Of a DNA stretch of 64,000 bases, positions 1 through 11,474 are shown piece after piece; position 1 is the first letter of the stretch, and each line of letters starts with the position of its first letter. The notes beneath the pieces were generated by a model. That model was not told the DNA's origin, ran no database searches, and saw nothing but the letters and a program-made list of their open reading frames with translations. Made by a program: the position numbers and the translations under genes. The stretch covers positions 34,868,277-34,932,276 of the forward strand of contig NC_134569.1 in the NCBI RefSeq assembly GCF_050947875.1. The letters run 5' to 3'. This DNA is from Dermacentor variabilis (lineage: Eukaryota; Arthropoda; Arachnida; Ixodida; Ixodidae).

Positions 1-92
1 CCACAAATTTCAAGTTGGCCCACCCACAAACTTTAGGTTGGCCCAACCCCAAATTTCAAGTTGACCCACCCCAAAATTTCAGCTGGTCCATC
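1..92. repeat. Minisatellite of about 23 bp, cut by window edge
   Basis: Four imperfect tandem copies of a unit reading roughly CCACAAATTTCAAGTTGGCC run from the first base to about 92. The last copy is the most diverged. The array probably continues to the left of the window, so its true length is unknown. No coding frame follows the unit. Confidence 0.8.
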
Positions 93-100
93 TCTACTGT

Positions 101-1473
101 AACCTTCCCCATGCATTTTCTAAGGAGCCCTATGTATCTCTATAGGTTTTTTTTCTGCTTTAAGTTGTTTCTTTTCGCTTAAAAGCTACCAATCAACTAA
201 ATTTACACTATCATAACGATTAAATGCCTTAACTTTGTAAATTAAAATTTTCTGTAGATTCAAGGCATTACACTTCGCGTGACAGGGCTGGCGAGCTCGC
301 CAAGGAAGCGCTTATGCTTGAATAATACACAGTACTACGAAAGCAAGCGCCTTTTTTGTTGCACGCTAGCGCATTTCTGATCGATCGCAATAAAAAACCA
401 GCTACATCTCACTCTTAAGCTTGTGCCAATAGCTGCCGCTGACAAAAAGCGGCCACAAGAACTCCGCTTTTCTACAAGACGCAAAGATAGTTGCTCTCGA
501 CGCCGAACTTTCCTGGGTCCGATCAGCGGAGAAAAGACTTTCCGCGCATCTCCTGGAAAACTCCGACCAAGTTAAAAGTCGGAACCTAGACCGGTTCTTC
601 ACGTCAGCCAAACCCTCCCTGAGTATCCAAGAGACTGCATAATAAGGTGCGTGCGAGCAGGTTGCCATAGCAACGAACCTTCCTAACTCCCGAAACAAAG
701 GCGCCCTATAAAGCAGGGAGGCAGCTAGCACGGCGAAAGTATTTATTACTGCTTTCTTTGTTGCTCGGCGAGTGCTTCGAGAGCCATTAGCATCGCCGTT
801 TTGTGGGACCGACGTATGGCGCGCAGGCAAGACAATAAGATGCGCATAACTATCAGCCGAAGTTATGCCTATACACGCGCATTGCTGTAATGTTTAGGCG
901 CTTAAAAGCGTTCAGTAATGATGTGCAAAAGCCGTTCCAGTTCTGCCTTTACCTGTGTCAGCCATGTTGAGTATCTCGGGTCCTGACTGCAGAGGATACT
1001 TGAAACGACGTTTGCAGAAATGTTCCTTTAAGCGACAACTAAAGCTTTGTACAAAAGCGGTTACTGTTATACTACACATGTGAAAATATAAACAAGAAAA
1101 CAGAAAGAACAGTTGGTTTAGTAGCAGATGGAGAGAATGTGAGACGAGGAATGTATTGAGGTAACGAAAAACGTTTTTGTTCGGCTACCCTACACGAAGA
1201 AAGATAGAGGAGGAAATAGAATGATCTCGAAGAGCGAGAAAGAGATGGTGCAGTGGTATGGAAACGCCAAGAAGTATCATGCACAGGTAATAGTACTATA
1301 GAAATTCACAAAGTAGAAAAAAGTGACACGTCCAGATTAAAGTAGTGCAACAGGAGGAAGGAGAATTTCCATTTTTTTCCAAAAACCTTACTTTTTGAAA
1401 GAAATTAGTTATGCTGCTGAAAACAACTTGGCAAAGTAATAGCACTCGTTAAACTATGGTATTTCTTCATAAC
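101..1473. other. Unassigned stretch
   Basis: No recognisable gene or repeat family. The longest frame is a 142-codon minus-strand ORF at 402-830 with no domain I recognise, no membrane pattern and no splice-like context. It is probably chance or an unknown repeat. The rest is AT-rich DNA with short purine-rich runs. Confidence 0.5.
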
Positions 1474-1760
1474 AATTCATTATGCAAAAAAAAGTAAGGC
1501 GTGCAGACAGGACACAAGAGTAGAGAAGTGGATAACACGAACGCTGACCATCAACTGAAGGGAGCACTGAGGCTAAAAAAGAAAGAAGACACAGAACTCA
1601 TCTGCGCAAGCTCAGGAATGGTAACACCACGTGTCAGTCGGGTACACCTCAGTGCTCCCTTCAGTTGATAGTCGGCGTTCGTGTGTCCCCTTCTCTACTC
1701 TTGTGTCCTGTCTGCACGCCTCACTTCTTTTTTGCATAGTGAATCCTTACCAACTAGCTC
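1474..1760. repeat. Fold-back element 1: about 100-bp inverted arms ending in CCAACTAGCTC
   Basis: The left arm (1474-1574) and right arm (1647-1747) are near-perfect reverse complements. They share, for example, GCGTGCAGACAGGACACAAG and TCAACTGAAGGGAGCACTGA, and are separated by a loop of about 72 bp. Directly after the right arm comes ACCAACTAGCTC (1749-1760), a motif also found beside three other fold-backs in this window. No protein is encoded. I infer a solo or non-autonomous Penelope-like end; a generic fold-back transposon is the alternative. Confidence 0.75.
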
Positions 1761-1894
1761 AGCTTTCTGTCGTTGTAAGCTTCATAGCAATACCGTCAGA
1801 ACCTCTCCTGCGTGCGACGCAAAAAGCAAGTAACTGTCACCCGAAGCTGCTGCAAGAAATTACAACTGCATGTCCCCTTTTTGAGCATCGCAGT

Positions 1895-2119
1895 GTATAT
1901 ATACCATGTGCCCCAGCTAACGTTAACCAAGCTGTTTAACGAATAAAAATATTGGAGAACACCGTACAAAATATAATTATAAGATTGATTGTATTCGATC
2001 GTCAGAGGTCTGGTGACAACACGGTAAGTCTTGAAATCATATCTTGCACCGTGTTCTTCTCATATTTCTTTTTTATTCAGAAGCGTAGCGAAAGTTAGCT
2101 GGGACACCCTATATATATA
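1895..2119. mobile_element. Short terminal-inverted-repeat (MITE-like) element
   Basis: The ends are imperfect inverted repeats of about 55 bp. The left end reads inwards TATATACCATGTGCCCCAGC and the right end, reverse-complemented, TATATATAGGGTGTCCCAGC. Both continue into GCTAAC and then an AATAAAAA-like stretch. The interior is about 115 bp with no ORF. An end of the form AGGGTGTCCCAGCTAAC looks like ends of dispersed non-autonomous DNA elements in arthropods. No clear target duplication could be fixed because the flanks are TA-rich. Confidence 0.6.
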
Positions 2120-2121
2120 AC

Positions 2122-5035
2122 GTGGTGCAAGCGACCTTTTGAGCCGAGAAAGTGTGCACAAGGCACACCACGAGAACTGAATACATATGGTAACGGGTTT
2201 GTGAATCAACTGAAACAGATTTCGTCCGAAATGGGCTGCGGTGAAGTATATGAGGTTACTATAGGAAAAGGCGCATATCCGCCTTCACCACACGTGGTTA
2301 GCGCGGGCATTAATACCTGTAAGTAGCCGGTAGTCGCAAGCGGTCTATCTTTCATTATAAGCGATGGCTGTATCTTATGGCGGCTGGCCCATGTAACACC
2401 ATGTCGTTTTCTAGTCGGCTAACCTGTAGCTCGCATCTAGCCGATCGACGACTTCCATTGCAGACTATATGCAAGCTTCGGGAGCGGCCTCTAGTGGCAC
2501 CGCCACAGACCAGTGAGTTAACTAATTCGTCACGGTACTAAAAAGGTTTGGTTCCTCAAGTACCTTGCATATTGTACGACGAAGAGAAAAGTGGACAAGC
2601 TATTATGAACTGCACTCTCCAGGAAAAGATGAAAAGGTTATAAAGAATCACAATGAAAAAGCGTACAGGAGCTCACCTTGCGTGTTAGTTAATTCTTTTT
2701 TCTTTTTGCGATTATTAAAGTTAGTCTTATAGCTTCTAAGGTAGCAACAGTAGCTGCAAAATAAATAGAACAAAACACAATGGGAAACTTCTCCGCCATG
2801 ATCATCACTTCCAAAATAAAGGACTTTATACTTTTTTGACTGCTCAAGCAGCTACGAATTTTTTGTTGCCTTCACAGGTTGACAAAGTTTATTTTTCCCT
2901 CTTCATCTCATTGAGAGCCTGGTGTGTGACCTGTTTATATTCAACCAATAATCCTCGCGGTTAGGTTTACTGAAGAAGTTGTTGCTGCTTAGTGTTTCAA
3001 ATTCATTTCAGCTTCTAAGTGTACTAATAAGAACCTCATATGGGCGAAAGAATGCAAGGGATCTTGAAGTTACGCTATGCTGCAAAAGCGTAATTTGGCA
3101 TGACTACTGATGCAGAAAATGCTTATTCAACCGCGTTTGTGCTTTGCATATCACCAACCCGTACGTAGAGGTAAACCAGAGCACGAAACTGTTTTTCTTT
3201 CTGCAGGCACACTTAAGCCTTCATTTTATGAGGGTATTACCAACAACTGCAATTTCCAGTTACATATTTAGCCTAAGCATTGGTTCGCGCTGGTGGGAAT
3301 CTAACTTTCGATCAACGTAATGAGTGCGCGTTTTTCTTGTAGAAAGCGACTACTAGGCAGTCTTACATCATACAGAGTGCCTAAAGAATAAACTCAGAGC
3401 CTCTTTAGACATTTATGTTCTTGGACACGCTTATCACCAGAAGTCGGCAACTATAGCACATAGAATGAATGAGATGACGATGTTTATTGATTTCACCCCA
3501 GAACCCGCTTTGTACGCACGTGTCAGTATATTATATTGTTGGGTTTGGCAAGGATGAGCATTTATGTCCAGTGACTGGGCCATTGATTTCAGATGCGAGG
3601 TCACGTTTTGCGGCAGCACAAGAAAAAAAGAAAGACACGAACAAAACATTGTGGAAAAGTAAAAAAAACCTACCCGCATCGTTGCGTCGTTCTCCCAATA
3701 GGAGAAATGACAACCTTGCGGCTGTTGATGAACGACCGCCGCAAGAGAGGTCGATGGCTCCACAACTCTCCCGCCTAACGTCTCACCCCGGTCCAACCTT
3801 CTCCAAACGACTCTCGCACAGCGCACTCAGTTCGGTTATTGCTTAATCCCAAATTTGTTGCACAACACGTGGCAGCGTGGGAGCTAAAACATGCCACTGG
3901 CTATCGAACAGTGAAGCCGTCTTGCGGGTTACAACACCTCATTATTTTGCATTATTTTCTTTCTTTTTATCTCCCCTTCTTTGATCGTCTGGCTTCTTTG
4001 TTCAGATTTTCAGAAGGAACGACGCTAAAGGAAAACGATGACAGAAGGCAGCGGAGCGCAGAAAGGCCTCACGTATACGGGCCGAGCTGCAAGACGAATT
4101 TCCTTCCATCGCCCGGATGGCCTATCAAGCACCGTTGACACCACGGTGGGGCGGATGCGCAGTTTAATCAACACCGGACCAATCAACACGCCTGCACCGG
4201 GGTGCGCGCAGACGCACACTGCCGCGAAGTGGGCAAAGAAACCGGCGTTGGAGGGGCCCCTCATCAAAATTTCCATTAGTACGGGGCTCAGACATCTTGC
4301 TTCTAATAATATCCCTGAATGATTTAACTCCCGAGACTCTCGGCTTGCGTGAATAATGGATGGCACTTTCGAGCTGTAGCTGGCCGTTCATATGTTATTG
4401 ATGCGATCCTCGCGCGCCAACTTGCGCTGCGCGCGTAACGCCGATATCCGCTATACTGCACGCACTGCGAGTTCCCAATCTCCCGCGAGGAATGCCTGCC
4501 GGAAATAGCGGCTCCACCGTAGACAGCCCGCCTCTTGGCCGCTTCCGTCCGTGTACTTCGCCCCTCGGCGGTGTCCCGATAAAAGTGAACTACCGTATAG
4601 TGCAGCCAGTGGTGGTAATGATTGCACCATCACCAGCAGCGCCAGAGCTCCCTTCGTTGTTTTGGTGACACCGCAAATGTCGCCAGAAACTTTGACGCTT
4701 CTTTCTCTGAATTGATAGCAATATTGCCCGTGGCGACGTTCCCGGTGAAGCTATATATACATATATCAAGAGGTTCCAAGTGCTTGCTTGTGTATCAAAT
4801 ATTACTCATTATAGCCTGCCCAGCGAGAAAAGTGGTTCGTCTTAGCAACCAACGCGAGAACTGGAAAAGAAGGTCACCCAGAAGCTATAAAGATTTCAAT
4901 GCCTCAGAGCACAAACGGAACCCCGCGCTGCACGGCGCTATCCTAGTTCTCGTGGCAACCGTTCTTCTTTATAATACGGCGTGCTCTCTTTATTTTTCGC
5001 TATCGGGGCATGCTTAACGCGTCATGATTTTTTTT
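2122..5035. other. Unassigned stretch
   Basis: No named feature. Overlapping ORFs at 3434-3846 and 4025-4391 are open on both strands at once, which argues for chance openness rather than coding. The segment around 4040-4620 is richer in G+C and CpG than its surroundings. No splice-bounded conserved domain was found. Confidence 0.5.
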
Positions 5036-5233
5036 AATTTTCATTCTGGGGTTTTAAGTTTCAAAACCACAATATCATTAAGAGGCACGTCTTAGTGATG
5101 GACTCTGGATTAACTGCACCCAATGCGTGGTACACTATGGCTTTCGCAAACCGCCTTCATGAAAAACCGGCCACTGCGACTGAGATCGAACGTGTCACCT
5201 CGAGCACAGTAGCGAGACGCCATAGCTGACAGA
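5036..5233 (-). mobile_element. Decayed Ruka-type tRNA-derived SINE
   Basis: The segment follows the full copy at 10942-11177 in order: GGGGTTTTAAGT, CAAAACCAC, GAGGCACG, a tRNA-like B-box region (GATCGAACGTGTCACC) and GCCATAGC. It carries many substitutions and small deletions. The tRNA-like head lies at the high-coordinate end, so the SINE points to the minus strand. The amount of decay marks it as one of the older copies. Confidence 0.75.
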
Positions 5234-5361
5234 GCGGATCGGCCATATTTTTTGTAGAAAGAGAAACTGACTTACCATGTCGCTTACAAGTTGTCGTATT
5301 GCGCCCCGTTTAAAAAGAAAAGTAAAATGGTGGTTTGCTGCAATGCACATACACCGTGTGA

Positions 5362-5500
5362 GGCACGATGTCATCATCAGCCTATCTTTATATCCACTGC
5401 AGGACGAAGGCCTCTCCTTGCGATCTCCAATTACCCCTGCCCTGCACCAACCGATTCCAACTTGCGGTTGGCGCAGGGCGAAAGTAATCTTTTGCGCTTC
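5362..5500 (-). mobile_element. 5'-truncated RTE-like LINE, 3' end only
   Basis: Read on the minus strand, the segment encodes WNRLVQGRGNWRSQGEAF followed by VLQWI and a stop. It then ends in a short GATGATGA run (about 5367). The same C-terminal pattern (WPQLVHDRGSWRSMGEAF) lies near the 3' end of the larger LINE at 33905-36005, so both belong to one family or close subfamilies. Only the last few dozen codons and the short 3' UTR remain, which is typical of 5' truncation during target-primed reverse transcription. Confidence 0.75.
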
Positions 5501-6590
5501 ATTTTGCATTACACCTTACTACGACTTGCAGGAATCGCGGCTGTCATTCATTGATTTCGAAATCGTTCTCTAGGTAGGAGCGGTTCATGCGTGATCGATG
5601 TCCTAAACTTGAACCGCAAAGATGTGCTTTGAAGACAACAATAATAATCCTTGATGATCGTCCTTTCAGTATAGAAAAGTTGCTTGTGCCATGGGATGTG
5701 TCGCTATGTTACCACTTAGTATTTTCTTGTCTGTTTATTTTGTTTGTTTATTCGTTTATTCGTTTATTTTGTAATATTCAATTTACTTGATAGATTTAGT
5801 TGTGTTTCATTGCAGGAAACGCGTAATGTGCAGTTTATTGCTTTTTCCACTGTATTGACTGTGTAAGCCCTCGTTTGCGGATAAGCTGGTGGCACAATAG
5901 TTGCCAGCGTTTAGACTTTCATTGGAACAAATCACTCACTCACACTGCGCAAATCACCGAATTATGCATGCGTCCATGTTAAACGTTAGTGCTCACCAAT
6001 GAATCAACTCGATATGCAATATCCACGGTGACTTTGTAAACTCCTGCGTATGAAATGCCGAAACCTAGCACACCTGCGGCTGCAGAGTTACCTTGCAGTA
6101 AGCGAGTTGTGCCATTTGAGGGCCGAACGCACATGAAGTCCCAACTGAGGGATTACTTGGAGTCGTACGCCGGTTTGGACACACTAATGGAAAATTTTCC
6201 TTATTCTTCACAGTGATGATTCTTCTCTTCGTTGTGAAATGTCCAAATAAAAATTTACTCTCATCACATACTGCGGCCATTGAATCCGTTCAAGCTGCAC
6301 TCCAAGCCACATTTTAATAACGGCTAGTAAGCCGCTAACCGAGGGGCAGCTTCAGTGCTCGAGTAAAATGTAGTGACGCCCATAGCGTTTCCTCCATCAT
6401 CAGCACTTCATTGACTGAAGCACAAAAATAACATGGGCCATATAAGTCGTTGAACAGACGAAACAATCTCCCTTGTACGATAAATCGCACTTTGTTGCGA
6501 TTTTTTATTGAACATCAAGATTAAACATTCGATAAATCCCTACTTGCATCGTAAACGCATGGGCGTTGACAACTGACAAGTCACCAGAGG
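5501..6590. other. Unassigned stretch
   Basis: No gene or named repeat. A degenerate TTTATTCG-rich run lies at about 5735-5771. The remaining DNA has no long or conserved frame. Confidence 0.5.
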
Positions 6591-6746
<156 letters not shown>

Positions 6747-8160
6747 CCACGTTCCTTCAGTGGAGCCTTAGTAGACTGTATGAAAGGGAACCAGGGATTG
6801 AAACATGGAAGCTACAGCCCTTTAGTCGAGACACTGCAGTTAACAAAAAGGTTTCAACGCTTTGTTTAGAGCGATATTTACTGATGCTTCTCGATGCTTG
6901 CCGCATGGGTTTGGCACAGCACGCATATAGTGTAAGAAAAACAATGAAAAAATAAATAAATGAATTGTTCTTCAGAAGAAAAAATTACATTAATTTGGCA
7001 ATGTTTTACTATTGTGTAAATTACGTTCGACATTCTTCCATCGAAGCACTGTTCCGTCAGACTGGTAAGCTCGGTGTGTTTTCTACATAAGATATGCCAA
7101 ACAGGGAAATCAGAACTTGAGCGTTCTACAAATGGAGCCCCTCAGAGGTGGTTTAAGCAGGACGATTCTTGACGCTTTTCCCAGACCAATAAACGGAAAT
7201 AAAGAAACATAAATTGCCTCACGAAACAACAAAATCAAGAAATAACCAAATATTTGCTCCCAAAGTACTTGTTCGTCCCCTTTCTTCAGTCGCTCGCAGG
7301 CTTTCTACTCGGGTCTCAAACGACACGTAATCTGCGGCGACACATCCAGCCGGGTGCTAACCAAGTGAGTGTGGCATCAAACAACGACCGCGTCGTCTAA
7401 CTACCGGACAAAGTGTCAACAACCCGCGGAACACGATTCGCGTCCGTCCGCGGATTGCCGCCGCCACCTCGGCGCGGTGCGATGCGCTCGGGATGTTAGA
7501 CGCCGTTCGTCCGTCTCGTCGACGAATAAATTCAATCGTGTGTGACGACAGCGAAAGTCTCTTATCGTCGCCCCGCAGGCGTTTTCTCGTTTGCTGGATC
7601 GCTTCGGCCACGCAATTTATTGCTTCTTGCATTGCGCCTCAACCCTCCCACCTCCTAGCTCCCCCAGCCTTTTCCACCCTGGCGCTCTCCTCGAGCTTTA
7701 TGTTACAACCTTGATATTGGAAACCAGCTGGTTTGCTGCGCCGCCCCACCCCCTTTCTTTCTTATGTCTGCTTCAAGACCTCTGGTATGAACAAACGTAC
7801 GAGAGAGAACAAAATAAAAGCCCCATAAAAGCTCGTTTTTGACATCGCGACGCTCTTCTTACAGCTGGAAAGGAGAAGCGACAGTTTACCACAGCAACTG
7901 ACGAAAGACGACGAATCAGCATGAAGAACTGTGGCCGACCTGTAAGAAAGAAACGAAACGGAGAGTTCGAAGTGAAGTGGGCAACTATCTATCGCACCTA
8001 GCAAGAAACCTCTATTGCCGACAACGAACCAGCGGAAAGGGCGCGAAAAGGAATAGTTTTACCGCTCGTTCTTCACAGCGCCGTGGTACATTTCTCGAGA
8101 AAGCTGTTTTCTTCGCGATGCTGCGGGGCAAGCAGTTATCCCAGACAACGAGTAATTGTG
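6747..8160. other. Unassigned stretch with a CpG-rich patch
   Basis: No named gene. The patch at about 7370-7580 is dense in CpG (CGCGTCCGTCCGCGGATTGC and similar), while the flanks are AT-rich. Such a patch could be a promoter or a decayed repeat; the sequence alone does not decide. The overlapping ORFs at 7357-7842 show no domain. Confidence 0.45.
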
Positions 8161-8166
8161 TTACAG

Positions 8167-8259
8167 ATGACCGAGAATTGCAATGACAATTCAGGAGAAA
8201 TGAGTTTCGCTTTCTGTCATATTTGTATGGAACGTTTGAAGCAAAGCGGTGTCAAGAAG
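8167..8259 (+). CDS. Exon-like short ORF, product unknown
   Basis: A 31-codon frame begins at an ATG just after a TTGTGTTACAG acceptor-like sequence and ends in AAG directly followed by GTGAGC, a near-consensus splice donor. The peptide contains FCHICMERLKQSG, a CxxC pair that could belong to a zinc-binding fold, but it is too short to assign. Either splice signal could occur by chance in DNA of this length. No neighbouring exon was found. Treat it only as a candidate for transcript checking. Confidence 0.15.
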
Positions 8260-8299
8260 GTGAGCACACTTTACCGGCAGGAACAGAGCTAGTTTACAA

Positions 8300-10149
8300 A
8301 CTCAATAAGAAATGAACAAAATAGTGAACGTCCGAGAAAATAAGACTGGTCTGTGATGCAGCACATCAGCTTTAGGTGAAGGCATGTATAGAAGTCGGGT
8401 CGTCACACTTTTGATGAAAATAATCAAGGTTTGCCACATTCAAATGTTTTGCATTTAAGACTAGGGATAAAAAGTCTGTGCATTGCTTCCCTTGGAATCA
8501 ACTGCTTATAAATGTTTTGCCACACCTCACAAAGCCACCAAGATGAGAAGCGAGTACCACGCTATACGTTTCTGCTAATGAGTAGCAACCAAAGCCGTCT
8601 TCCACAGGTCTTCATAGCACCAATACCTTGGTGGTTTCTTTCTTTAGTTCGAGCACCGAGAGGGCTCTTAAGTTATCTGCACGTCGCTTCAAGTGTTCTT
8701 GATGACAGTAGACATGTTCAGGATGCCTGAAACTATGCGAACAAGATGGCCCTTTTGTCAAAGGGAAAGGTTCGACTTAACGTGTTCAGCTCCTTGCGTG
8801 CTCTCCATTTTGAGTGCAGGACTGAAACGAAATACTGTGCTACAGCAATACCCCAGTCACCAATCGTGTCGCTCATTTCTTGACAGCATCGAGAAAAGAA
8901 CTGTGAGCTGCGTCTTCCTTTTTCTTTCTTTTTTCTTGGCATCATTGGAAGTCGCTACACCCGCGCGGCCGCCTAGTTGCACCCGCAAACTTTGTTTCCC
9001 TCAAACCTCTCGCGCGCGACGACGCGTCGGGCCCACCACCGAGGGCTTCCCAGTGCTGGCCCATTTCCTGCATGCGGATTGCCCTTCGTTCCGCCTGACA
9101 AGCGTCTGTTCCACTGCGACCGACAGCCTCGGGGCATCGTTGAGGCATCTGTCAGAGCTGTCGCGTGCGCCATGGTTTGGAGTCGCGATGGGTTGCCTCT
9201 CCTTCTGCGAGGGGGGTGGCGGGGTCTGGGATATAGGAGGCCCAAGCTTCTGAGCCTTTTCCACCAAAGAGCTTCACCCGTCTCTGAGGCGGGCCGCGTT
9301 TCGCTTTCCCTGTGTTTCGTTGGCCTCACCGCCTTTTTATGCTTATGCGAGCATTCTTTTACTAGCGGTTATCTTCATTCTCCCAAGCGGTTCTCCTTTC
9401 GCACACCTCTGTACTGCGTTCTTTGTGTTTTGCATTCATACGTTCAGCCCTATGCACGTTCCCTGTGCGAAGATATCGGAAGTCTTCCAAGTTTCCTTGC
9501 GATCAAGCGCGCCGATATAAAAGCACAGCAGAGCCACCGCAGCGACTATTGGTGTATGGCGGTCGCCTTCCCTCCCGTCTCGTCCCGTCTCATCCCGTCT
9601 CCTTTGAAGCACCTGGTGCACGTCTGATGTCGTTGACGCCTGCGGCTATGCGGAACGTTATCAAAAATCTGGGGCGAGGCTTTAGCTGTTGAATATTTTA
9701 TTGGCACTGGGGAATTGGCGCCTGCTTCTTTTTCGTAGTATTACCAGTCGTGTCTCCTGTTACCGCGATTGTTTTATTTGACCCAGGTGCGGTGGAAACG
9801 TTGGGCGCACGACGAACGGCCGCACAACGTCGCGCACGTAAAATTTGAGGCGCTTGGTGCAGACAGCTGTCCAATACGATATCCTCAGAAAGCAAAAAGA
9901 AGTAAGAAGTAGAAGGAACTGGTATTTTGGAATGGTCGTGTTCGCGGCAGTTCCGGTTCTCAAAAAAAGAATAGTCAACCTGACGCAATAAAGCAAAGGT
10001 CGGGGTGCGTGTTCTTGCAAAATTCCTAAACCAATGGTAAACGTTGAAACATGAAATGCATGTCATTCGCAGATTCCGGGAACGCTTTAGTGCCCTCCTC
10101 AAACTTCTCGCTTCATTACAACACCCCCAAAAATATCACCTACCACAGT

Positions 10150-10151
<2 letters not shown>
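8300..10151. other. Unassigned stretch, CpG-rich in the middle
   Basis: No recognisable gene or repeat. The part at about 8940-9310 is CpG-rich and open in several frames on both strands (for example 8693-9253 and 8977-9627 on plus, 8973-9329 on minus). That pattern comes from base composition and not from a protein. No conserved domain appears in any of them. Confidence 0.45.

Positions 10152-10234
<83 letters not shown>
10152..10234. repeat. Compound microsatellite (AT)n(GT)n
   Basis: About 24 AT units (10152-10200) run straight into 17 GT units (10201-10234). The plus-strand ORF across it (a Tyr/Ile then Cys/Val run) is an artefact of the repeat. Confidence 0.98.
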
Positions 10235-10235
<1 letters not shown>

Positions 10236-10670
10236 AAGACCGGTCTTATATTTTCACATTGCTCATTCAATTTTTGTGCAGCACGCGTAAGGAATGCCGC
10301 CACTATTCACCATACTCCTTTCAGTTGAGCCACGCATGCTTCTCCACAGCTGCTCTATTTCTGGCGGCCCAAGTGCAAAGGTACTGCCCTTTCAGCAGCC
10401 TACGCGAATATCTCAGGCGTGTTTCGGGAACGCAAGCGAATCCAAGCGATTGCAAAAACAGCTAGACAGCCTGTTCTTATCGTTAGATATCGACAAGGGG
10501 CGTGGAAGGCTCCAACGGCATCAACAGGGCGCCGAGCTTTCACGTGTTAAATGCCGAGGAGCATGCTGCATTCGACACGTCAACCGCATTCGCCATTTGA
10601 CTCTCAGAAACCCAGAGATCACCTAACTTGCGGCATTATTTCGCTTTCTCCTAAAGCAACCTCTGGTTCC
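10235..10670. other. Unassigned stretch
   Basis: A plus-strand ORF at 10294-10626 shows no domain and no splice context. Nothing else is seen. Confidence 0.45.
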
Positions 10671-10850
10671 TTCATGATTGTATTGCGCCTAGTATACTAT
10701 ATTGACGGAAGAACTTGAATAACTCACAAGAAATGGATGGGTACTTGCGCTACCTACGTCCATTTCTTGTTCTTTTATGTTCATTCTTCAAGTACTTCCG
10801 TCAGCACAGTATTAAGCGCAATACAATCATGAATGTCCACCAACTAGCCC
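10671..10850. repeat. Fold-back element 2: about 75-bp inverted arms ending in CCAACTAGCCC
   Basis: The left arm (10671 to about 10742) and right arm (about 10752-10833) are reverse complements over TTCATGATTGTATTGCGC, GACGGAAG, ACTTGAA and CAAGAAATGGA, with an insertion of about 8 bp in the right arm and a very short loop. Just outside the right arm lies CCACCAACTAGCCC (10837-10850), the motif shared with the other fold-backs. No ORF is present. I infer a non-autonomous or solo Penelope-like end. Confidence 0.75.
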
Positions 10851-10933
10851 GTTCACTGCTTTACTAATCTCTTTCCATATTCGCGATTGACAAATACGCC
10901 TTTGTTCACGTCTCCTGAATTTGCCAGATGATC

Positions 10934-11185
10934 GGACGCTAAAATTATGGGGTTTTAAGTGCCAAAACCACTTTATGATTATGAGGCACGCCGTAGTGGA
11001 GGACTCCGGAAATTGTGACCACCTAGGGTTCTTTAACGTGCTCCTAAATCTAAGTGCACGGGTGTTTTCGCATTTCGCCCCCATCTAAATGCAGCCGCCA
11101 TGGCAGGGATTCGATCCCGCTAACTCGTGCTCAGCAGCCCAACACCATAGCCACTGAACAACCACGGCGGGTTGATTGGACGCTA
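10934..11185 (-). mobile_element. Complete Ruka-type tRNA-derived SINE with 8-bp target-site duplication
   Basis: The body (10942-11177) is flanked by perfect copies of GGACGCTA (10934-10941 and 11178-11185). On the minus strand the element begins with a tRNA-like head (CCCGCCGTGGTTGTTCAGTG as A-box region, GGGATCGAATCCC as B box) and continues into a unique body with ACCCGTGCACTTAGATTTAG. It ends in GCCTCATAATC and TTTTGGCACTTAAAACCCCA. It should carry an internal RNA polymerase III promoter in the head, and it depends on LINE machinery for movement. This is the best-preserved copy in the window and the reference for the others. Confidence 0.92.
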
Positions 11186-11189
11186 CTCC

Positions 11190-11474
11190 AGAAAGTCACT
11201 TTCAAAAGGCACAAGATAGGGGCGATGGCGGGTTATACTTGTAACCTGAGAGGTCGTGACCATTCGATGGAACGAATAAGTGCGGTCACTAGATAAACTG
11301 CAAAAGGTGCAGGTGTTTCATCTTTGTTGTTTCTTTGTTAATTTTTCTTTTTTTTTTACTTTTCCTGAAGGTTCCATTGATGTGCAGGGCTTCAGCCATA
11401 ATTTAGACTACATTAGTGTTCTAAGAAGAGTAGAAATTTCAGCACGCTAGTGGAACCACGCACAGCTTTATTCT
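11190..11474. other. Unassigned spacer
   Basis: AT-rich DNA with poly-T runs between the SINE and a LINE remnant. No feature recognised. Confidence 0.4.

Noticed and set aside
402..830. 142-codon minus-strand ORF
   Set aside because: No domain, no membrane or signal pattern, no splice context or conserved motif. ORFs of this length occur by chance in a 64-kb window read in six frames.
4025..4391. Antiparallel ORF pair
   Set aside because: Both strands are open over the same GC-rich segment and neither peptide has a domain.
8693..9627. Overlapping plus-strand ORFs of 186 and 216 codons
   Set aside because: Several frames on both strands are open across the same CpG-rich patch, which reflects composition. 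The peptides are Ser/Phe/Leu/Arg-rich without a domain.
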